This document shows, one piece after another, positions 26,370 to 35,440 of a stretch of DNA of 38,176 nucleotides. The notes beneath the pieces were generated by a model. It was not told the DNA's origin and ran no database searches. It worked only from the letters and a program-made list of their open reading frames with translations. The DNA is from an uncultured Verrucomicrobiales bacterium (GTDB lineage: Bacteria; Verrucomicrobiota; Verrucomicrobiia; Verrucomicrobiales; Akkermansiaceae): the NCBI GenBank assembly GCA_937951675.1, contig CALFBI010000026.1, forward strand, positions 1 to 38,176, in the 5' to 3' direction. Position 1 is the first letter of the stretch. Each line of letters begins with the position of its first letter. The position numbers were made by a program, and so were the translations under genes.

Positions 26370-27176
26370 TTAGGCTGGAGGCCCGAGATTTTTCCGCTTT
26401 TTGTAAACCTTGAGAAGGATGATAATGCCGACAAGGACAAAACCAAAGAAGCCCGCCACTCCGAGGAGTTGAGGTTTTTCAGATTTTTGAGTTGCTGCAA
26501 CGATCGCCGAAGCTTGTGCCGGATCGTGCTGAAAGAGTAAGGCTCCATTTTCGTGAGAGATAGAAGTGACCCCCCTTAAAGTGGTATTGATCGGCTCATA
26601 TTCTCGGTATTTAATAGCGATCCGGTAGTTTTTAAAGAATGCGTTTTCTTGAAATTCTTGCGGGATTTCTCGTCCGGCATGGTCAGTGATGTTACTGATT
26701 TTAAGCACGATCTCACCATTTTCGAGAGCTGCTTTTGCAGTCATTTTCCCATTGAGATGAGGTCGATCTTTACTGAAGGGTTTCTTATTCAATGGCCATG
26801 AAATCTGCGCCGTGAGTTCCTCGGGAGTGATAGAGAGAAGGTGGAAGTTTTTCGCGAGTTCGTTATTTTCAGGGTAATGCGAAAAAACCTGATTTAATTC
26901 TTCGCGAGTGAGGCGAATCTCACCAGGTTGCTGAGTTTTTTGAGCCTGTGTGAAGGCTTTGAATTGAGTTTCAACCTGCTGAATTGAAGACGGGTTTACG
27001 GTGGTGGTGGGAACTTCTAAAGGCTCTAAATCAGTAAACTCTTTAATGGCGTCACCCATTTTGAGACCACTCCAGATGCCAAAGATCCCTAAAAACCCCA
27101 TGACGGAAAAACTGATCATAACGAGGAGGCAGCCTGCAAAAGGGCTGTGCTTAGGAGCATTCTCAGGTGAACTCAT
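26370..27176 (-). CDS. Two-helix membrane protein with extracytoplasmic domain
   Basis: The frame is open to a GTG at 27200. The ATG at 27176 (MSSPENAPKHSPF) is preferred because AGGA stands 6 bases upstream, giving 268 residues. Predicted transmembrane helices lie near residues 14-38 (GCLLVMISFSVMGFLGIFGI) and about 234-257 (LLGVAGFFGFVLVGIIILL), with a roughly 190-residue domain between them and a basic C-terminal tail KVYKKRKN. The middle domain contains LTREELNQVFSHY and strand-rich stretches. Its function is not recognised. It is divergent from mnmA over about 125 bases. Confidence 0.7.
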   Translation of the reverse strand: MSSPENAPKHSPFAGCLLVMISFSVMGFLGIFGIWSGLKMGDAIKEFTDLEPLEVPTTTVNPSSIQQVETQFKAFTQAQKTQQPGEIRLTREELNQVFSHYPENNELAKNFHLLSITPEELTAQISWPLNKKPFSKDRPHLNGKMTAKAALENGEIVLKISNITDHAGREIPQEFQENAFFKNYRIAIKYREYEPINTTLRGVTSISHENGALLFQHDPAQASAIVAATQKSEKPQLLGVAGFFGFVLVGIIILLKVYKKRKNLGPPA

Positions 27177-27301
27177 AAGGAGTCCTTTAACGATTTTCAC
27201 AAGAATGTCAAAAGTTCACGCGATTTGTATTCAAATTCTGCAGAAAAGGAAAATTGAATTCCTCTTGGCAGCTTAGAGGTCTCGCGGCATGTTCAAAGAA
27301 T

Positions 27302-28384
27302 ATGGCACGTATCTTAGTTGGTCTTTCCGGAGGGGTTGATTCTTCCGTCGCGGCAGCCATGCTCTTGGAGCAGGGGCATGAGGTCGTCGGAGGGTATATG
27401 AAGAATTGGATTAATACGGATGAGATTCCTGGAGATTGCCCTTGGGAGAAGGATCTTGATGATGCTCATGCGGTGGCCAAGCATTTGGGGATTGAGTTCC
27501 GAGTGGTCGATTTAATTGATCAGTATAAATCTAGAATCGTCGATTATTTGTTAGAAGGCTATCGAGATGGCATCACTCCGAACCCTGATGTGTATTGTAA
27601 TCGAGAAATGAAGTTTGGGGTGTTTTTAGATTACGCTCTCGAGCAGGGCTTTGAGTCAGTGGGCACAGGGCATTATGCCCGCCAGCGCACGCGGGAAGAT
27701 GGTTCAGGTCGTATTTTAAGAGGCGCAGACCCTAATAAAGATCAAAGTTATTTTCTTTCGATGATGACACAGAGACAGGCCGCGCATGCGCGCTTTCCAG
27801 TGGGTGAGATGATGAAGCCACAGGTGCGCGAAGCGGCTCTGCGTTTTCAACTTCCCACTGCGGATAAGAAAGACAGCCAGGGAATTTGTTTTATCGGAAA
27901 TATCAGAATGTCTGACTTTCTTAGTCATTACGTTCCAGACCGTCCTGGTCAGATTGTTGATGTTGAAGGTGTTGTTAGAGGAGAACATCGAGGACTCCAT
28001 TTATATACATTGGGCCAACGAAAGGGACATGGAGTGGCCTCTCCAAGAGAGGGGATGGCATATGTGGTGGTCGGCAAAGATGCTAAGAAAAATCAACTTA
28101 TCGTCGGGTGGGACCAAGCTGATACACCAGGGCTTTATACAAAGGAGTGTGTGGTTGGTTCATTATCTTTCATTGAAGGGCGTCCGAGTGCTCTGACTAA
28201 GTTGGAGGCACAGCCACGTTATCGAGCGAAAGCGGAGCCGGTAATTGTAGATCCGATTGAAGAAGGGACCAAGCTGGCTTTGACCTTTGACAGACCGCAG
28301 CGAGCGGTGACTCCTGGGCAGATCTGTGCCTTTTATGAGGGCGGAGTTTTACTTGGAGCGGGAGTGTTTGAGTCGGTTCAGTAA
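27302..28384 (+). CDS. mnmA: tRNA-specific 2-thiouridylase MnmA
   Basis: MnmA thiolates U34 at the wobble position of Lys, Glu and Gln tRNAs, using sulfur relayed from a cysteine desulfurase. The frame is open from a TTG at 27254, but the conserved start is ATG 27302 (MARILVGLSGGVDSS), giving 360 residues. The PP-loop SGGVDSS is at 9-15, the first catalytic Cys99 is in NPDVYCNREMKFG and the second Cys196 is in DSQGICFIG. The C-terminal beta-barrel ends with TPGQICAFYEGGVLLGAGVF. It is followed by a strong bidirectional terminator. Confidence 0.95.
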   Translation: MARILVGLSGGVDSSVAAAMLLEQGHEVVGGYMKNWINTDEIPGDCPWEKDLDDAHAVAKHLGIEFRVVDLIDQYKSRIVDYLLEGYRDGITPNPDVYCNREMKFGVFLDYALEQGFESVGTGHYARQRTREDGSGRILRGADPNKDQSYFLSMMTQRQAAHARFPVGEMMKPQVREAALRFQLPTADKKDSQGICFIGNIRMSDFLSHYVPDRPGQIVDVEGVVRGEHRGLHLYTLGQRKGHGVASPREGMAYVVVGKDAKKNQLIVGWDQADTPGLYTKECVVGSLSFIEGRPSALTKLEAQPRYRAKAEPVIVDPIEEGTKLALTFDRPQRAVTPGQICAFYEGGVLLGAGVFESVQ

Positions 28385-28413
28385 ACTTACTCGATTAAGA
28401 TCCATGTGAATCT

Positions 28414-28450
28414 AAAAAAAGACGCTCTTTCTTGAAGAGCGTCTTTTTTG
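28414..28450. terminator. Strong bidirectional terminator
   Basis: Stem AAGACGCTCTT / AAGAGCGTCTT with A and T runs extending the pairing on both sides. It serves mnmA (plus) and the class V aminotransferase gene (minus). Confidence 0.9.
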
Positions 28451-28477
28451 TTTTAAAAGTGCAGAGTCTTATTTAGC

Positions 28478-29560
28478 TCATCCGAGGAAGTCTGGAATAA
28501 CCTCGTCGAGGGCGTTGAGGAGTTCGGTCATACTCGCTTCGGTTTCATTCCCCATGTTAGAGATACGGAAGGTCGTGCCCTTGATTTTTCCATACCCGCC
28601 ATTGATGAGAAAGTTGTGCTTTTCACGCACTGCTTTCACGAAACCAGAGACATCGATATCGAGGTTGTTTTTAAAGGTGACGAGAGATTTTGATTGATAC
28701 CCTTCAGGGGCAAGGTTTTCGAACCCGTGTTTTGTTCCCCAAGCTTTCACCATCTCATTGAGTTTAGCGTGGCGTGCATAGCGGTTTTGAAGTCCTTCCT
28801 CAACGATTTCGTCTACCTTTTGCTTCAGAGCATAGAGGAGTGCGATTGCAGGAGTTGATGGAGTATTGTTCTTCTCATCATTCTTAGCGAATTCGCAGAA
28901 GTCAAAATAGTAGCCACGGTCAGGAGTGGTTGCGGCACGTTCGAGTGCCGCTTCTGAAACCGCAAAAATGGTAAGACCAGGAGGAAGCGCGAGAGCTTTT
29001 TGGACTCCACCGAGCATCACGTCAGCTCCAAGTTCATCGAAGGATGTTTCTACGACCGAGAATGATGATACCACATCAACGACGAGGAGCACCTCAGGAT
29101 AGCTTTTAACAATTTCAGCAATTTCCTTGAGAGGGTTAAGAACTCCCGTGGAGGTCTCATTGTGAACGAGAGTAACCACATCGAAGCCTCCTTCGTCGAG
29201 TTTCGCTTTCACGGTAGCAGGGTCGATTTGCTCACCCCATTCGACTTGAATTTTTTCGGCTTCTTTTCCGCAAGATTTAGCGACGGAGAACCATTTATCA
29301 GAGAAAGCCCCACAGCAGAGGTTAAGCACTTTTTTCTGAACCAGATTACGAATGGCTCCTTCCATGACACCCCAAGCAGAGGAAGTCGAAAGGTAGACAT
29401 TGCGGGAACTTCCAGCAATGGTTCGAAGGTTAGGTTGAATGGAGGCATAAAGCTCCTCAAAATCTTTTCCTCGGTGACCAATATTTGGGCCGGACATGGC
29501 CGCATAAGTGGCAGGAGAAATGTCGACGGGACCTGGGATATAAAGCTTCGGTGAAGACAT
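28478..29560 (-). CDS. Class V PLP-dependent aminotransferase
   Basis: This aminotransferase is of the alanine-glyoxylate / serine-pyruvate / phosphoserine-like group. The 360-residue protein has the N-terminal PGPVDISPAT typical of the group, GHRGKDFEELY, the cofactor-binding Asp162 in LLVVDVVSSFSV and the Schiff-base Lys188 in LGGVQKALALPPG, followed by RGYYFDF. The substrate cannot be fixed from sequence alone. Serine-glyoxylate, alanine-glyoxylate and atypical phosphoserine aminotransferases are all possible. It is monocistronic, with a terminator at its 3' end, and is divergent from the thioredoxin-like lipoprotein gene. Confidence 0.85.
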   Translation of the reverse strand: MSSPKLYIPGPVDISPATYAAMSGPNIGHRGKDFEELYASIQPNLRTIAGSSRNVYLSTSSAWGVMEGAIRNLVQKKVLNLCCGAFSDKWFSVAKSCGKEAEKIQVEWGEQIDPATVKAKLDEGGFDVVTLVHNETSTGVLNPLKEIAEIVKSYPEVLLVVDVVSSFSVVETSFDELGADVMLGGVQKALALPPGLTIFAVSEAALERAATTPDRGYYFDFCEFAKNDEKNNTPSTPAIALLYALKQKVDEIVEEGLQNRYARHAKLNEMVKAWGTKHGFENLAPEGYQSKSLVTFKNNLDIDVSGFVKAVREKHNFLINGGYGKIKGTTFRISNMGNETEASMTELLNALDEVIPDFLG

Positions 29561-29680
29561 GACGAAACCATGCTCGATTTCGGGAGGCTGTCTAGTCTGA
29601 AAGGTATTTTTGAACCTCTAAAGATGGAATTTTTTCTTCTACAGTTGCTATCTCAAGAGCTCTTTGGTTATGTCGGAGGG

Positions 29681-30616
29681 ATGAGACAATTCTGGACTAT
29701 GTTACTAATCCCGGTGTTTGGGTCTTGTAGTTTCAATAAGAAAGAAAAAGATTTCACCAAAAATCTTGCCCAGGTGCCGAAGCACTTAGCGGTGAACCCA
29801 GAGCAAGATTTGCAAAATGCAGTGGTGACTTATGGAGGGGAGCAAAAGCCGACTTCGGAATCTCCGCAGGGCGGTTTAGCTTCTTTAGGGATTCCAGCTG
29901 GGTTACCAGGGATACCAAAGGAGTCCGACATTATCTGGACGGACGCTGATGATCCAGATGCCGTCATTCCAGAATTGGAAGACCGGTTAGCAAAAGGGAA
30001 AGTTCAGACCTGGTATCGCAGCTATAAAGAAGCGAAACGGGCTGCAATGCGTCAGTCGAAGCCGCTACTTTTATGGTTTACAAATTCGCGCGGGCAGCCG
30101 AATTGCCAAAATCTCGCAGAAGAATGCTTCGGAGATAGTGATTTCGAATCGTGGGTGATCGAGAAAATGATTCGCTGTCGTCTCGATTTTAATATCTCAG
30201 AGAAAGATATCGATTTGCGCCTCGATCAAAAATTTTACCTAGAGAGATTAAAGAAGCAATACGGAGTAAGGGGTTTACCCGCGGTGGTTATTTTGACTCC
30301 GAGTGGAAGTAATGTCGCTCATTATCGGGGTTATCGGAAAGGTAACTCCGCTTATTACTTAGGACGTATTCAGCAGGCTCATCGCATTGCTGAGAGCCGG
30401 CACGAGCAGTGGGAGAAAAAGATGAAAAGTAAAGGTTACCGTCGTTGGCAGGATCGCAAGGGGCGGGCAGTTTTTGCAAAGCTTAAAAAGTATTCAAAAG
30501 GAGTGCTCTGGATTATCGAACCGGATGGAACGCGTTCTAAAATCACAGAAAGTAAGCTCTCCAATACGGATCAAATTTGGATTGCGGAACAAAAACTCGC
30601 TCGAAGCATGGAATGA
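29681..30616 (+). CDS. Thioredoxin-like lipoprotein with C-terminal SHD1 domain
   Basis: The frame is open from 29570. ATG 29681 is chosen because the following MRQFWTMLLIPVFGSC is a short lipoprotein signal with Cys16, giving 311 residues. However, the only purine-rich site (GGAGGG) abuts it too closely, so the start is uncertain. A Pro/Gly linker follows, then a thioredoxin-like domain (about 110-235) with KPLLLWFTNSRGQPNCQNL, a single Cys in place of CxxC, and the cis-Pro motif RGLPAVVILTP. The last about 55 residues form an SHD1-type domain (RRWQDRKGRAVFAKL, GVLWIIEPDGTRSKI, SKLSNTDQIWI), a domain characteristic of Planctomycetes and Verrucomicrobia. It probably faces the periplasm. trxB follows 72 bases later. 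Confidence 0.75.
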   Translation: MRQFWTMLLIPVFGSCSFNKKEKDFTKNLAQVPKHLAVNPEQDLQNAVVTYGGEQKPTSESPQGGLASLGIPAGLPGIPKESDIIWTDADDPDAVIPELEDRLAKGKVQTWYRSYKEAKRAAMRQSKPLLLWFTNSRGQPNCQNLAEECFGDSDFESWVIEKMIRCRLDFNISEKDIDLRLDQKFYLERLKKQYGVRGLPAVVILTPSGSNVAHYRGYRKGNSAYYLGRIQQAHRIAESRHEQWEKKMKSKGYRRWQDRKGRAVFAKLKKYSKGVLWIIEPDGTRSKITESKLSNTDQIWIAEQKLARSME

Positions 30617-30688
30617 TGGACAATAACTCAATCGTGCGTCACTTTATCGGGAATTAATTTCTAAACAAATACTCATATCAACGAATCA

Positions 30689-31621
30689 ATGGAAAACGTT
30701 ATTATTATTGGAACTGGTTGCGCGGGATGGACTGCCGCAATTTATACGGCTCGTGCAAATTTAAACCCGCTTGTTTTCGCTGGAGAACAGCCGGGAGGCC
30801 TTCTCACCACCACCTCAGAAGTGGAGAACTTTCCGGGTTTTCCGGAAGGAGTGGACGGCTTTGAGTTAATGACTAGAATGCAGAAGCAGGCTGAAAAATT
30901 CGGGGCGCGCACTCAATTTAAAATCATCGAATCGATCGAGAAAACCGAAGAAGGTCATTTCGAAGTTCAAGTTCGAGGGGGAGATTTGCTGCAAGCAAAA
31001 ACGGTGATTGTGGCCACGGGAGCCTCTCCTCGCCTTCTAGGGTTGGAGAATGAGCAAGATTATTATGGGAAAGCAGGAGTCACCACTTGTGCCACCTGTG
31101 ATGGGGCCTTTTACCGTGATGTTCCTGTGGTCGTTGTTGGCGGAGGAGACTCGGCGGCAGAAGAGGCGATTTTCTTAACTCGTTTTGCTTCTAAAGTTTA
31201 CCTGGTTCATCGCCGTGATGAGCTTCGCGCTTCTAAAATCATGGCAGACCGAGCCGTGAACCATGAAAAAATTGAGATGATTTGGAACACGGCTTTGACT
31301 GAATATGTTCCTGGGGAAAATAATCGAATGAAAGCGGTTAAAACCCAAAACTTGGTCACCGGAGAAGAAGGTGAGCTTGAAGTAGAAGGGGTCTTTATTG
31401 CGATTGGTCATATTCCTAATAGTCAATTTCTTGGAGACCTTATCGACCGAGATGAAAATGGTTATATTCTTCGGAAACCAGGCTTTGCAGTGACGAAAAC
31501 AGAAGGCCTCTACGCTGCTGGCGATGTTGCTGATCACGTTTACCGCCAAGCTATTACTGCTGCGGGACAAGGCTGTGCGGCAGCAATCGAAGCCGAAAGG
31601 TTCTTAACGGAACAAGAATAA
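30689..31621 (+). CDS. trxB: Thioredoxin-disulfide reductase
   Basis: This flavoprotein moves electrons from NADPH to thioredoxin in the cytoplasm. The 310-residue protein has an FAD-binding [12 protein letters not shown] (8-19; usual GSGPAG has become GTGCAG but the glycines are kept), [19 protein letters not shown], the redox-active CATC (134-137) in [11 protein letters not shown], the NADPH loop [18 protein letters not shown], and the C-terminal [15 protein letters not shown]. Length is typical. A hairpin terminator follows. The neighbouring thioredoxin-like lipoprotein may be chance proximity, as that protein lacks CxxC. Confidence 0.95.
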   Translation: MENVIIIGTGCAGWTAAIYTARANLNPLVFAGEQPGGLLTTTSEVENFPGFPEGVDGFELMTRMQKQAEKFGARTQFKIIESIEKTEEGHFEVQVRGGDLLQAKTVIVATGASPRLLGLENEQDYYGKAGVTTCATCDGAFYRDVPVVVVGGGDSAAEEAIFLTRFASKVYLVHRRDELRASKIMADRAVNHEKIEMIWNTALTEYVPGENNRMKAVKTQNLVTGEEGELEVEGVFIAIGHIPNSQFLGDLIDRDENGYILRKPGFAVTKTEGLYAAGDVADHVYRQAITAAGQGCAAAIEAERFLTEQE

Positions 31622-31640
31622 GTCTTTCCGACGCTCTTAA

Positions 31641-31680
31641 AACATGGGTAAGTATTGAAGCACTTACCCATGTTTTTCAT
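31641..31680 (+). terminator. Terminator after trxB, abutting the gspE start
   Basis: A perfect 13-base stem AACATGGGTAAGT / ACTTACCCATGTT with an 8-base loop is followed by TTTTCATTTT. It ends only three bases before the gspE ATG at 31684. Confidence 0.85.
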
Positions 31681-31683
31681 TTT

Positions 31684-33405
31684 ATGACGGCACCTCTTTT
31701 TCTCGAACCAGCTCAAGTGGCAGGATGCACAGATCTGGATCAACTTGCGTCAGTTGTGAAGAATGCTTCGCAGCTGCAACGATCTCCGCTGAATGATATT
31801 TTAGATGCGGGAGTGGTTTCGGAAGATGCTTACCTCGCAGCGTTAGCTGAAAAGCTAGGGTTTGAATTTTTAGAAGAGATTCCAGACTTAGATCAGGTGG
31901 AGAAGATTCGCGAGGTTTGTGGCCCGAACATCGCATTGAAGCATCAAATTTTACCGATTTCTTACCGGGCGGCCGAAGGTGATCAAGAAGGTGAAATTGT
32001 TTTTGCAACTTATGATCCCTTTGACCTCATTGCAAGGCAAGCGGTCGCGCGTGAATTAACGGTGCCAGTGAAGTGGGTCATGACTTCTCGGCGCACAGTA
32101 TACGATTCACTTCGTGGTATTTATGGCGTTGGAGCGGATGTTTTTGAAAAGATTTTAGATGGTCGAGATCTCGATTTTGATAATCTTGAATCTGGAGATG
32201 AGGCTAATGTGATTGATGAAGATCTCGATGAAGAGGCTTCCGTCATTAAGTTTGTGAATCAGATCATTCGGGAAGCTTTAGATATTAGTGCCACTGATAT
32301 TCATGTAGAACCTCTTTCTGATCATTTACGGATTCGGTATCGGGTTGATGGAGAGCTCATTGATATTGCCGTTCCTGAAAATATCAAAGCCCTTCAGAGT
32401 TCTGTCATTGCACGTTTGAAGATCATGTCGAAGCTCGATATTGCAGAGAAACGGCTTCCTCAAGATGGCCGGATTAATTTGCAGTTCGAAGGCAGGGGGA
32501 TTGATGTGCGGGTTGCTACTGTCCCGACCGTTGAGGGAGAGAGTGTGAGTCTCCGTCTTTTGAACCAAGAGCGTTATAATCTCGACCGTCTAGGAATGGT
32601 TGATCATGTGCGCCAAAAGGTTGAGAAATTATTAAATTTATCAAACGGGATTATTCTCATTACGGGACCAACAGGCTCCGGAAAGTCGACGAGTCTCTAC
32701 ACTTTTCTGAGTGAGCTCAATAAAGCTGAAACCCGGATTGTGACGATTGAAGACCCAGTGGAAAATAAACTTCCAGGTGTGATGCAGATTGCGGTTCGCT
32801 CCGAGATCGGGCTCACTTTTGCAAGCGGGCTGCGTTCTGTGTTACGAGCAGACCCCAATATTGTGATGGTTGGGGAAATCCGAGATTTAGAAACGGCTGA
32901 AATCGCGATCCGAGCATCCCTAACAGGTCATTTGGTTTTTAGCACTTTGCATACGAATGATGCCCTTGGTGGGATTAGTCGCCTGGTTGACATGGGGGTC
33001 GAACCTTTTTTGGTTTCAGCTTCAGTGCGAGCCTTTATTGCGCAGCGTCTTGTTCGTAAACTCTGTGAGCGGTGTAAAGCTCCGACTGAGATTGCAGATG
33101 AAGACTTAAGAAGTTTGGGGGTAGAGAAAGGGATAGGACAACTGGTCTATCAGTCTAAAGGGTGTGAGTATTGCCGAAATACAGGCTACTCAGGCCGATT
33201 GGCTATTTATGAATTGGTTGCTCTAACGAAACCGATACAGGATTTAGTGTCTCATCAGGCCCCTATTTCCGAAATTAATGAGCAAGCGAAAAAAGAAGGC
33301 TATGTTCCAATGCGTGAATATGGCTGGATGAAAGTTTTGGAAGGAGTTACTAGCGTGGAAGAGGTCATCTCGGCAACAAGTAGCGATCTAGGAGATGTGG
33401 TTTAA
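31684..33405 (+). CDS. gspE: Type II secretion / type IV pilus assembly ATPase (GspE/PilB)
   Basis: This cytoplasmic hexameric ATPase drives pseudopilus or pilus assembly. The 573-residue protein has an N1-type domain (1-150), Walker A GPTGSGKST (328-336), the Asp box and Walker B (VMVGEIRDLETAEIAIRASLTGHLV, 395-419), the His box STLHTNDA, and a zinc-binding CERC...CEYC pair (Cys461, 464, 494, 497) as in PilB/GspE assembly ATPases. The ATG stands three bases after a terminator hairpin and has no Shine-Dalgarno, so an internal or leaderless start is possible. gspF follows 17 bases downstream. Confidence 0.9.
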   Translation: MTAPLFLEPAQVAGCTDLDQLASVVKNASQLQRSPLNDILDAGVVSEDAYLAALAEKLGFEFLEEIPDLDQVEKIREVCGPNIALKHQILPISYRAAEGDQEGEIVFATYDPFDLIARQAVARELTVPVKWVMTSRRTVYDSLRGIYGVGADVFEKILDGRDLDFDNLESGDEANVIDEDLDEEASVIKFVNQIIREALDISATDIHVEPLSDHLRIRYRVDGELIDIAVPENIKALQSSVIARLKIMSKLDIAEKRLPQDGRINLQFEGRGIDVRVATVPTVEGESVSLRLLNQERYNLDRLGMVDHVRQKVEKLLNLSNGIILITGPTGSGKSTSLYTFLSELNKAETRIVTIEDPVENKLPGVMQIAVRSEIGLTFASGLRSVLRADPNIVMVGEIRDLETAEIAIRASLTGHLVFSTLHTNDALGGISRLVDMGVEPFLVSASVRAFIAQRLVRKLCERCKAPTEIADEDLRSLGVEKGIGQLVYQSKGCEYCRNTGYSGRLAIYELVALTKPIQDLVSHQAPISEINEQAKKEGYVPMREYGWMKVLEGVTSVEEVISATSSDLGDVV

Positions 33406-33422
33406 AGGAAAGTAAAAAAGCG

Positions 33423-34721
33423 ATGGCAAATTTTTCCTATAAAGCACTTCAAAAAGACGGCTCTCTTACGAAGGGGCAGATCAAGGCATCTGACCGAGGG
33501 GAGGTGATGCGTTCGCTCGAGCGCCAAGGTTTTCAACCTGTAAAAGTTTGGGAAGAAGTGGTTTCTGGGACCGTTGGCAGTTCGTCTGATAAACAGGAAT
33601 CAAAAGAGGGGGGTAAATCTTTCGCTTGGTTCTCTAAGCCCCATTCAAATAAAAAAGTTTCAGAAGGTCCTGTTAAATTAAAGAAGGCTCAAGTTGTTTT
33701 ATTTACTGAAGAGCTTAGCGATATGCTTGAGGCAGGTTTACAACTGGAACCTGCTTTAAAAGCGATGGAGTCGAGGAGTGAGCTTGGCCCGCTTAAAGAA
33801 TTGGCAACTAGAGTGAGGCAGCTTGTGCGTGATGGAATGAGTTTTTCTCACGCCATTGCTCGGGTCAGCCCTAGTTTTGGAGGGCTCTATTGTTCACTTG
33901 CTCATGCGGGGGAGGCTGCGGGAGCTTTAGATGTGATTTTAGCGAGACAAGCAGAGTATCTGAAAAATTTGCATGAGATGCAGGGCCGAATTACTACAGC
34001 ACTTATTTACCCTGCTTTTTTAGTGGTGACTGCGATTATTGTGGCGGTCATTTTCGTGACCAGCCTCATTCCGGAGCTCATCAATATTGTAGCAAGCTCT
34101 CCGGGGGCGGAGGTGCCAGCGATGGCTAATGTTTTGATGGGGTTTAGTTCCTTCGTAAAGCAATGGTGGGTCGTTATGCTGCTTTTCATTTTGGCTTGTG
34201 TTTTTCTTTTTAAAGCATGGAGAGATAATGAGGCTAATCACCCTAAATGGGATGAGATCAAAGCAACGTTTCCATTAGTAAAGGGAGTAGTGAGAAGTCG
34301 TTTTTACGTGCAGTTCTTAGAAACGATGTCGAACTTAACAGGGAACGGACTCACTTTAGTGCGGGCTTTAGAGCTCACTTGTGAAGCAACGCCGAATCTG
34401 TTTTTCAAACAAAAGCTTGAAGAGGTTTTAAAGGAAGTCGGCGACGGCCGGTCTTTTTCTCGTTCCTTGGTTCGTTGTGGGATCTTTCCGTCATTGTTGA
34501 CGGATATGGTTGCGGTAGGAGAGCAGATTGGGGATTTGAGTAAGTCTCTTCGACGAGCCGCAGAGAGATTCGATAAAGAGTTAAATAAGGCCCTGCAACG
34601 AGTGATGGCCTTTATCATGCCTGTGATTCTCTTTTTGATGGCTATTTTGGTAGGAACGATGCTCTGGTTAATGGTCTCGGCTTTATTCCAGACGATGGAG
34701 AATTTAGGAGGTGTAAGGTAA
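33423..34721 (+). CDS. gspF: Type II secretion / type IV pilus inner-membrane platform protein (GspF/PilC)
   Basis: This polytopic membrane protein couples the ATPase to the pseudopilus. The 432-residue protein begins with FSYKALQKDGSLTKGQIKAS, the standard PilC/GspF opening. It then has an unusually polar, Ser/Lys-rich insert (about residues 44-82) and the two T2SSF domains: LFTEELSDMLEAGLQLEPAL through YLKNLHEMQGRI, and FYVQFLETMSNLTGNGLTLV through ERFDKELNKALQRV. Transmembrane stretches are near 193-218, 247-265 and the C-terminus (VMAFIMPVILFLMAILVGTM). It is co-transcribed with gspE. No secretin or pseudopilin gene is in the window. Confidence 0.9.
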   Translation: MANFSYKALQKDGSLTKGQIKASDRGEVMRSLERQGFQPVKVWEEVVSGTVGSSSDKQESKEGGKSFAWFSKPHSNKKVSEGPVKLKKAQVVLFTEELSDMLEAGLQLEPALKAMESRSELGPLKELATRVRQLVRDGMSFSHAIARVSPSFGGLYCSLAHAGEAAGALDVILARQAEYLKNLHEMQGRITTALIYPAFLVVTAIIVAVIFVTSLIPELINIVASSPGAEVPAMANVLMGFSSFVKQWWVVMLLFILACVFLFKAWRDNEANHPKWDEIKATFPLVKGVVRSRFYVQFLETMSNLTGNGLTLVRALELTCEATPNLFFKQKLEEVLKEVGDGRSFSRSLVRCGIFPSLLTDMVAVGEQIGDLSKSLRRAAERFDKELNKALQRVMAFIMPVILFLMAILVGTMLWLMVSALFQTMENLGGVR

Positions 34722-34740
34722 TCATTGAATTTTCAAGATC

Positions 34741-35409
34741 ATGTCAAAGGTAGTAATTAAAGGGAATAATTTGAAGCGGTCCTATCAAATGGGAAATCGT
34801 GATATTGAAGTGCTTAAAGGGCTTAATTTAGAAATATCAGCAAAAGAGAGAGTCTTTTTATGTGGTGCAAGTGGCGCTGGGAAAACCACTTTGATGTATA
34901 CTCTGGCTGGGTTAGAGAAACCGCAAGAAGGCTCAGTTGAGATTGATGGGATAGATCTCTATAGCCTTTCTCGTAAAAAGCAGGCCGCCTTTCGTAATGA
35001 AAAAATGGGATATATTTTTCAGAACTACTTTCTTCTTCCAGAATTAACCGCTTTAGAGAATGTCATGGTGCCTTCTTATATCAGTGGGAAAAAAGGTCAA
35101 AAACGAGCAGAAGAGCTTTTAGAAACGGTTGGATTAGCTCACCGTTTGGGTCATCTGCCGACCGAGTTAAGTGGGGGAGAGCAGCAGAGGGTTGCAATTG
35201 CGCGTTCCTTAATGAATCAGCCTAAGATTTTATTCGCAGATGAGCCAACGGGGAATTTAGATTCCAAGAACGGATCAGAAGTCATAGATCTCCTTTTGCG
35301 ATTGGTAGATGAAAATGATAGCACGCTGGTAGTGGTGACTCATGACCAAGAATTGTCCCAAAGAGGTGATCGACGCCTTTTAGTGAAAGATGGCCGCATC
35401 GATCTCTAA
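34741..35409 (+). CDS. ABC transporter ATP-binding protein (LolD/MacB type)
   Basis: The 222-residue nucleotide-binding subunit has Walker A GASGAGKTT, a Q-loop in IFQNYFLLPELTALENVMVP, the signature LSGGEQQRVAIARSL, Walker B ILFADEPTGNLDS and the H-loop VVVTHD. FQNYFLLPELTALENV and DEPTGNLD are typical of the LolD/MacB/FtsE group, which works with LolC- or MacB-type permeases in lipoprotein export or efflux. No permease gene follows, so it is separated from its partner. It starts 19 bases after gspF and probably shares its transcript. The functional link with secretion genes is unknown. Confidence 0.88.
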   Translation: MSKVVIKGNNLKRSYQMGNRDIEVLKGLNLEISAKERVFLCGASGAGKTTLMYTLAGLEKPQEGSVEIDGIDLYSLSRKKQAAFRNEKMGYIFQNYFLLPELTALENVMVPSYISGKKGQKRAEELLETVGLAHRLGHLPTELSGGEQQRVAIARSLMNQPKILFADEPTGNLDSKNGSEVIDLLLRLVDENDSTLVVVTHDQELSQRGDRRLLVKDGRIDL

Positions 35410-35440
35410 GAAAAGAGAGGTCTTGTCGTTTTAAGAGATC

